Shown: piece by piece, positions 26,865-32,818 of the stretch | Numbering within the stretch: the first letter of the stretch is position 1 | How the letters are laid out: every line of letters starts with the position of its first letter | Origin: Halanaerobiaceae bacterium | Lineage (GTDB): Bacteria; Bacillota; Halanaerobiia; Halanaerobiales; Halarsenatibacteraceae | Length of the DNA: 32,818 nucleotides | Direction of reading: 5' to 3' | NCBI GenBank assembly: GCA_003554225.1 | Contig: PWFW01000293.1 | Coordinates: forward strand, 1-32,818 | Notes under the pieces: generated by a model | The model's database searches: none | Told to the model about the DNA's origin: nothing | The model's input: only the letters and a program-made list of their open reading frames with translations | Made by a program: the position numbers and the translations under genes

Positions 26865-28634
26865 TCATCTCTTCTCTGCCAGACGGAGAAACTTCTCAAT
26901 ATCCTCGCCGATAACCGACAGAGAATCATCCCAGAAATTCCGGGAATTAAGATCAATATCAACCAGAGCTGCCACTTCCGCTACCTTATTCCTGCCGGTA
27001 GCGGTTAGGAGATTTTTATATTCTGTCAGAAAATCCTCCCCCCTCTCCCGGGCTAAAGCATAAACCCCCAGTCCAAAAAGCAGTCCGAAGGCATAGGGAA
27101 AATTGTAATAATTTCTGCCAGCAGAATAGTAGTGCGGCTTGTTGAGCCACATATAAGGATGAAGTTTATCATGATCAAGCCCCTCGCCATAGGCTTTCTG
27201 CTGGGCTTCAATCATGAATTTCTTTAGCTCTTCCACACTCAATGCTGCCTTCTCTCTTTCAGCAAATAGCCTGTCTTCAAAGAGATATCGGCTGTAAATA
27301 TCAACAATTACTTGGCCAGCCTGGCTGATTTTGTTTTCCAGGATAGCAAAGGCCTGAGCGCTATCGGCCTCTTCAATAGCAGCATTAGTTATCACAGTTT
27401 CACTGAAGATCGAAGCTGTCTCAGCCAGCGGCATAGGATAGCTGGTGTTCAAAATGCTCTCCTGCCGGAGACAGTAACCATGATAGGCGTGACCCAGCTC
27501 ATGAGCCAGGGTGGTCATATCACTGAAACTACCGGTAAAATTGCTTAGAATCCGGCTTTCCTTGATAGGTTCTAAATTATAACAAAAAGCTCCACCCCGC
27601 TTGCCTTCCCGGGGTTCGGCATCAATCCAGCGCTCCTGAAAGGCCCGGTGGTAGAGATCTGCCATCTCCTGGCTGAATCTGCTGATATTTTCAATGATGA
27701 AATCCCTGGCCTGAGAATAACTGAACTCCATCTCAACCTCACCCAGCGGAGCAAAAAGATCATAAAAGGGCAGTCCCTCCTCGTGCCCTAGAACTCCAGC
27801 CTTGGCCCGAAAATATTCTCGAAACTTCGGGAGATAATCCTTCATGGCAGCCAGCATGGTATCCAGTGTTTCCCTTTCAAGCCGGGATTCCTGAAGAGTT
27901 TCTGCCAGAGGACTCTGATAACCTCTTCTCTTAATCAGGGTTAAAACCTCTCCCTTAATACCGTTGAGGGAAGCAGCAACAGACTCTTCAATTTCAGGAT
28001 AGGCTGCCAGCTCAGCCTGGTAACCGGACTTTCTCACCTCCTGGTCCTGCTTATAGGCCAGATTGCGGACTTCAGGCAGAGGGAGTTTTTTAATTTCTCC
28101 CTCGATCTCTACATCAATCATCAAAGTTGAAGTTAGCCTCTGCTGCAGTTTGGTCCAGGCTGAGGATCCGGTGCGTTTAAGCTGGGCAGCCAGGGTCTCT
28201 TCCTCCCGGGATAAAAGATAACGGCTCTGCTCCACCAGTTCCTCCAGGAAAAAGCTGTGCTCCTGCAGAAGTTCAGAACTGTTGATAATCTCCCGTCGAT
28301 CCTCCAGACCGCTCAACCATTTCTGAAACTCTACCCGGGGGGCTGTTAATCTGGCAGATTCCTTTTCCAGCTGTTCAATAATTTTAAGGGCCTCTTCATT
28401 TCTGGCCTCGACACTTAATCTCAACTGAGAATAACCCATAAGCTTGCTGTAAACCTCATAATAATCCTGAAGGATCTTAATAAATTCTTCGGCTGAATTC
28501 CCTGGTTCTCTCTTTTCTTCAGGCTGCCACTCCTCCAGTTCAGTCAGCATTTCTTTCATTTTTTCCCTATCCTGGAGAAAGCTGTCACTAGAGAAGTCGT
28601 GATAAAGAGCAGTTAGATCCCAGCGTTCTGTCAT
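26865..28634 (-). CDS. pepF: Oligoendopeptidase F (M3 metallopeptidase)
   Basis: 589 aa. Zinc motif TTLAHELGHAYHGY, RGGAFCYNL, LFEDRLFAER and NFPYAFGLLFGLGVYAL. Confidence 0.94.
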   Translation of the reverse strand: MTERWDLTALYHDFSSDSFLQDREKMKEMLTELEEWQPEEKREPGNSAEEFIKILQDYYEVYSKLMGYSQLRLSVEARNEEALKIIEQLEKESARLTAPRVEFQKWLSGLEDRREIINSSELLQEHSFFLEELVEQSRYLLSREEETLAAQLKRTGSSAWTKLQQRLTSTLMIDVEIEGEIKKLPLPEVRNLAYKQDQEVRKSGYQAELAAYPEIEESVAASLNGIKGEVLTLIKRRGYQSPLAETLQESRLERETLDTMLAAMKDYLPKFREYFRAKAGVLGHEEGLPFYDLFAPLGEVEMEFSYSQARDFIIENISRFSQEMADLYHRAFQERWIDAEPREGKRGGAFCYNLEPIKESRILSNFTGSFSDMTTLAHELGHAYHGYCLRQESILNTSYPMPLAETASIFSETVITNAAIEEADSAQAFAILENKISQAGQVIVDIYSRYLFEDRLFAEREKAALSVEELKKFMIEAQQKAYGEGLDHDKLHPYMWLNKPHYYSAGRNYYNFPYAFGLLFGLGVYALARERGEDFLTEYKNLLTATGRNKVAEVAALVDIDLNSRNFWDDSLSVIGEDIEKFLRLAEKR

Positions 28635-28819
28635 TTTTCCATCAGCACCTTTCTTTTTCGATAATAAAATTTTTTTGGACTATTCTCCTGTTCTTTTATC
28701 AAAAAATAGCTAAAATAATATTGTCTTTATATTTAGCAGAGGTTTAAGAGGAGATCCCTTCTTAATCTGCCAGTAAAGCAGGCCATCTACCAAAAAAACT
28801 AAAGAAGCAGAACCAGATA

Positions 28820-28838
28820 AACTTATACTCTATAAGTT
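28820..28838. repeat. Short perfect palindrome downstream of thrC (weak terminator candidate)
   Basis: AACTTATA-CTC-TATAAGTT. No strong U-tract. Confidence 0.4.
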
Positions 28839-28870
28839 CTTGTGCATAAAAAGTACTTCCCGGTTTCCTG

Positions 28871-29929
28871 CTAAATTCCTGCCCGTTCCACCACCCTTTC
28901 CAGACTGGCCTCCACCGGTTCAGGTTGTAAAATCTCCTGGAAAGCAGTGTTGGGATCCTTCAACCCATGACCGGTCAGCACACAGACCACCCTGCTGTCC
29001 TCCGGCAGCGACTTCTCCCGGGTCATTTTTTTCACCCCGGCCAGCGAAGCAGCCGAGGCCGGTTCAGCAAAAATTCCGGTCAGCGAAGCCAGCTCCCGAT
29101 AAGCCTCCAGTATTTCAGAGTCACTTACTTCTTCTATTAAACCGGCTGACTGCCGGGCTGCCTCAACTGCTTTTTCCCAGCTGACAGGATTGCCGATTCT
29201 GATAGCCGAGGCCACCGTTTCTGGCTCAGCTATTACCCTGTCCCTGGTGATGGCAGCAGCTCCGGCCGCTTCAAAACCCCACATCTCAGGCAGGCTGTCA
29301 ATTCTACCGGCAGTTTTATATTCCTGAAAACCCTGCCAGTAGGCAGTAATATTACCGGCATTTCCCACCGGAATCGCCAGAATTTCAGGGGGCCGGCCCA
29401 GCTGGTGGCAGATCTCAAAGGCAGCGCTCTTCTGGCCCTCAATCCGGTAGGGATTGAGGGAGTTAACCAGGGTCACAGGATAGCGGCTGCAAATTTCCCG
29501 AACCAGCTCCAGAGCCCGATCAAAGTTGCCTTCAATAGGAATAACCTCTGCCCCGTGAATTAGGGCCTGAGCCAGTTTGCCCAGGGCAATATTGCCGGCT
29601 GGCACTAACACTATGGACTTCAAACCAGCCCGTGCGCCGTAGGCAGCTGCTGCCGCCGAGGTATTGCCGGTGGAAGCGCAGATGATTGCCTGGCTGCCCT
29701 CCTCCCGGGCTTTGGTAACTGCCAGCGTCATCCCCCGATCCTTAAAGGAACCGGTAGGATTTGCCCCGTCAAATTTTAGATAGAGCTCAAGCTTAAGACC
29801 CAGCTCTCCTGCCAGCTCCGGCACATGAATCAGGGGGGTGTTACCTTCTTCTAAGGTTACTACTTCGCTCTCTTCGCTCACAGGCATAAACTCTTTAAAG
29901 GCCCTGATAACTCCCGGCCATTTTTCCAC
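28871..29929 (-). CDS. thrC: Threonine synthase
   Basis: [40 protein letters not shown] (PLP lysine), [19 protein letters not shown] and [15 protein letters not shown] at 29929 lies 8 nt after AAGGAG. The track start 29938 overlaps the thrB stop. Confidence 0.93.
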   Translation of the reverse strand: MEKWPGVIRAFKEFMPVSEESEVVTLEEGNTPLIHVPELAGELGLKLELYLKFDGANPTGSFKDRGMTLAVTKAREEGSQAIICASTGNTSAAAAAYGARAGLKSIVLVPAGNIALGKLAQALIHGAEVIPIEGNFDRALELVREICSRYPVTLVNSLNPYRIEGQKSAAFEICHQLGRPPEILAIPVGNAGNITAYWQGFQEYKTAGRIDSLPEMWGFEAAGAAAITRDRVIAEPETVASAIRIGNPVSWEKAVEAARQSAGLIEEVSDSEILEAYRELASLTGIFAEPASAASLAGVKKMTREKSLPEDSRVVCVLTGHGLKDPNTAFQEILQPEPVEASLERVVERAGI

Positions 29930-29934
29930 TAAAA

Positions 29935-30867
29935 TCACTCCTTCTGGATTAAATAACTGCCTTTAGTGTCCGGGGTGGCTGTTAAAAACACAGCCTGAAT
30001 GCCTTCCTGCCGCCAGGCCTCGGCCATTTTCTCCCCAACTCCAGCTGTATCCTCTCTGGCCAGGGCCAGAACAGCTGGCCCGGCACCGCTTAGGGCAATA
30101 CCAAGAGCCCCGGCCTGATAACCGCTCCTGACAACGTTCTCCCAACCTTTTATGTTCTGACAGCGATAGGGTTGATGAAGCTTATCCTGCATCAAAACCT
30201 TTAGCTCTGCCCAGCGACCGGCACTGATTGCCAGGGGTAAAAGGGCTGTTCTCCCCAGATTGTGAATAACTTCCCCCAGCTCATATTTATCAGGCATAAC
30301 CGAGCGCTGTTCCTCTGTCCGACTGGTTAGTTCCGGAACAATTACAGCCAGCTTAATATCAGGATGAGGCAGAATTTTTTCCCAGTAGACTTTGTTGCTT
30401 TCAGAATTATAAAGTGAAATTGTTAGCCCCCCATGAAAGGCAGGAACTACATTATCAGAATGTCCTTCAATCTGACAGGCCAGTTTAAGCAGCTGGGAAG
30501 TGTTCATCTCCAGCTCAAAATAATGATTGGCTGCCTGCAGGGTGCCGGCAATGGCGGCAGCGCTGCTGCCCAATCCCCTAGCCGGTCCGAGATAAAGCTC
30601 TTCGGTAATCTTAACACCAGCCAGTCTTTTTCCAGCACTTTTCCCCAAAAGCTCAAGGCTCCTGCTTATTAAGTTTTTCTCTGCTGCGATTTCAATCTCT
30701 CTTTTCTCCGGCCAGCTGGAATAAATTTCTGTTCGGAATTTTTCCGGCCCTTCATACTCTTCAATGCTGATATAATTATCCAGGCTCAATGCCAGTCCCA
30801 GGATATCAAAACCCGGACCTAAATTGGCTGAGGTGGCTGGAACTCTGATCTGACAGTTTCTGCTCAT
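29935..30867 (-). CDS. thrB: Homoserine kinase (GHMP family)
   Basis: 310 aa. [56 protein letters not shown] and [11 protein letters not shown]. Confidence 0.94.
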   Translation of the reverse strand: MSRNCQIRVPATSANLGPGFDILGLALSLDNYISIEEYEGPEKFRTEIYSSWPEKREIEIAAEKNLISRSLELLGKSAGKRLAGVKITEELYLGPARGLGSSAAAIAGTLQAANHYFELEMNTSQLLKLACQIEGHSDNVVPAFHGGLTISLYNSESNKVYWEKILPHPDIKLAVIVPELTSRTEEQRSVMPDKYELGEVIHNLGRTALLPLAISAGRWAELKVLMQDKLHQPYRCQNIKGWENVVRSGYQAGALGIALSGAGPAVLALAREDTAGVGEKMAEAWRQEGIQAVFLTATPDTKGSYLIQKE

Positions 30868-30954
30868 ATCCTTTCCTCCTCGAAAAAATCTGCCTCCCGG
30901 CAGTTCCAGTTAAATACTGCAAAAAGTTATCCCCATTATATCACATTAATCTAA

Positions 30955-30987
30955 TAAAAAAAGCTCCTCCTGTTAAACAGAGGAGCC
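30955..30987 (-). terminator. Intrinsic terminator downstream of otsB
   Basis: Minus strand: GGCTCCTCTG-TTTAA-CAGGAGGAGC-TTTTTTT. GC stem with a one-base bulge followed by a T7 tract. Confidence 0.8.
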
Positions 30988-31127
30988 ATTTTATCTAGCC
31001 AGCAAAAAACTCTTCCTCAAAAAATTGCTGCCGGGCTGCCGAATAATTGCCTCAATCTCAAGGTTTTCATTTTCTCAAAGCAGTTAAATATATCAATCAG
31101 AGACACTCTTGTCAAAAGCTCTTGGGG

Positions 31128-31991
31128 CTAATTATGGAAATTTATTGCTTGTTCCGCTGCCTGCTGGATCTGCTTCAGAAATTTCCTGACCTCGGAGGGG
31201 TCTTCCAGATAATAATCCGCTGCCGTTTCAAGATCATCCTCGTTTTTGATATAGACAGTAAATCCTGGTCTCGTAAAACTCTGAAAAACATCCTCATCGG
31301 TGGTATCATCTCCAAGATAAATTGCCGGAAATTCTTGCTGGACGGCTGCAACCTCCTGGCCAGAATTCCTGCCGGCCTGTCTTCTTCTCAAAAAATCCAC
31401 CGCCTTGCCCTTATGCCAGGTGACAGGCCTGACCTCCAGAACCTGCCGGCCCTGGAGAACCTCCCAGCCAGCCCCGGCCAGCATCTCCTCCAGTTCTTCC
31501 CTGGTTTTATCGGGTGAGAAAAAAGATTCTGGAGTCCAGTGTAAAGTCAGCAGTTCTCCCTTGTTTTCCAGCTTAACCCCGGAATATTCTTCCGCTATCT
31601 GCCTTATTCTCTTCTTAACCTCCAGAGGAAGGGTGGGGTCGGCTTTCCCGAGGAATTCCCGCTTATCCGAATCTGAGGCCAGATATATCAGGCCGTGAAG
31701 CCCGGCCACCGGAATTTCCCTGCTGGCTAAAAATTTTCGAACTTCCTCGGGTTTCCTGCCGGTTATCACTGTCACAATAATATTCTCGAGGTTATTCAGC
31801 TCCAGCAGGAGCCTGTCAGCTCCAGGCAGAGGATAGGCCCGGGAAGGATCAGCTCGAAAGGGGGCCAGGGTACCATCATAATCTGTAAAAAGATAAAGCG
31901 ATAAGGGAAACCTGCGGTAATTTAACAGCTCACTTAAAGCTTCTGTTCTGAGTTTCTCCAGGAGATGAGGTGGTGTGTCAGCTTTACTCAT
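31128..31991 (-). CDS. otsB: Trehalose-6-phosphate phosphatase (HAD family)
   Basis: 287 aa. LYLFTDYDGTLAPFRADPSRAYP, VTVITGRKPEEV, AGLHGL and FPAIYLGDDTTDEDVFQSF. Confidence 0.92.
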   Translation of the reverse strand: MSKADTPPHLLEKLRTEALSELLNYRRFPLSLYLFTDYDGTLAPFRADPSRAYPLPGADRLLLELNNLENIIVTVITGRKPEEVRKFLASREIPVAGLHGLIYLASDSDKREFLGKADPTLPLEVKKRIRQIAEEYSGVKLENKGELLTLHWTPESFFSPDKTREELEEMLAGAGWEVLQGRQVLEVRPVTWHKGKAVDFLRRRQAGRNSGQEVAAVQQEFPAIYLGDDTTDEDVFQSFTRPGFTVYIKNEDDLETAADYYLEDPSEVRKFLKQIQQAAEQAINFHN

Positions 31992-32818
31992 AACAGTCTC
32001 TCCATTCCTGAAGAAAACTCTTCCGCCACCAGTTGATATCCCGGGATTTAACAGAACTGATCATTTTCTGATAGCGCCGCTCCTTCTCTTCCTCCGGCAT
32101 TTCAATAACCCGGCGGATAGCTTCCCCGACCTCTTCATAATCATGGGGGTTAACCACCACCGCCCCGGGCAGTTGATGCTTCACCCCGGCAAATTCCGAA
32201 AGAATCAGCTGCCCCTTCTCCCGGGAGGCAAGATATTCCTTGGAAACAAGGTTTAGACCATCAATCAAGGGAGTTACCAGAGCCATATCTGCCGCCAGAT
32301 AATAGGGGATTAATTCTTCCTGGGGCAGAGCCTTTTTGAAATAACGGATCGGCTCCCAGGCTCCGATATTATGGCGGCCGTTGATATCTCCTATAGCTCG
32401 ATCAACCTGTCGCCTCATCTCTTTATATTCCGGAATGCTGGTCCGGCTGGGGCTGACCCTTTGAACCAGGCTGACTTCACCGCGATATTCAGGATATTTT
32501 TCAAAAAAACGGTCCATCGCCTGAAGCCTGGGGAAAATGCCCTTGGAGTAATCCAGGCGATCAATTCCAATAATTAAGTTGTCGACAGAAAAATGACCCT
32601 TAAGCTGCCGGGCTTCCTGCTGGATATCCTCCCTGCCTGCGGTAGAGGCAAAGTACTGATAATCAATGCCCAGGGGAACTGCCCTGACCCTTGTAAAATT
32701 TCCTCTGAATTCAATCAGACTTTCTTTTCTGTCTACCTTTATCCCATTTTTTTCAGCGGTATTTAAAAAGTTTTCCACATAATCCTGGGTATGAAAACCA
32801 ATTAGATCGCTGGCCATA
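31984..32818 (-). CDS. otsA: Trehalose-6-phosphate synthase (GT20), partial, N-terminus beyond the right edge
   Basis: ASDLIGFHTQDYVENFL, PLGIDYQYF, IIGIDRLDYSKGIFPRLQAMDRFF, LVQRVSPSRTSIPEYKEMRRQVDRAIGDINGRHN and MALVTPLIDGLNLVSKEYLASR. Overlaps the otsB start by 8 nt. Confidence 0.92.
   Translation of the reverse strand, partial: MASDLIGFHTQDYVENFLNTAEKNGIKVDRKESLIEFRGNFTRVRAVPLGIDYQYFASTAGREDIQQEARQLKGHFSVDNLIIGIDRLDYSKGIFPRLQAMDRFFEKYPEYRGEVSLVQRVSPSRTSIPEYKEMRRQVDRAIGDINGRHNIGAWEPIRYFKKALPQEELIPYYLAADMALVTPLIDGLNLVSKEYLASREKGQLILSEFAGVKHQLPGAVVVNPHDYEEVGEAIRRVIEMPEEEKERRYQKMISSVKSRDINWWRKSFLQEWRDCYE

Noticed and set aside
31047-31517. 156-aa plus-strand ORF overlapping the otsB 3' end
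   Set aside because: Mostly antisense to otsB, which has clear HAD motifs.

Overview
The window reads as a dense, mostly housekeeping bacterial chromosome segment. Protein style suggests an anaerobic, possibly halophilic, diderm Firmicute of Halanaerobiales type, but that is inference. I found no tRNA, rRNA, CRISPR array, phage or transposon.

Gene content in order:
- type I pullulanase (minus, runs off the left edge, absent from the ORF track), divergent from a short alpha-glucan phosphorylase
- macro-domain/DJ-1 pair
- small beta-barrel-like exported protein
- membrane-anchored subtilase, MTA/SAH-deaminase-type amidohydrolase, SAM methyltransferase and LarE run
- nagA and pirin
- lipM-lipA
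- Usp, flavodoxin and an unknown protein
- membrane protein and inositol monophosphatase
- znuACB with a clear promoter and a perfect palindromic operator, plus a downstream 62-aa UPF0016-like half protein
- degenerate HD protein with an N-terminal Cys cluster
- P1 peptidase
- YcbB-type L,D-transpeptidase that appears to lack its in-cis peptidoglycan-binding domain, followed by a triple PG-binding/LysM protein with an uncharacterised His/Cys-rich C-terminal domain
- pepF
- thrB-thrC
- otsA-otsB (otsA runs off the right edge)

No obvious defence system or other striking novel system is visible. The best leads are the split Ldt/PGB locus and its C-terminal domain, the LarE-methyltransferase-deaminase-subtilase run, the macro/DJ-1 operon with an 11-bp inverted repeat upstream, and the degenerate HD protein.
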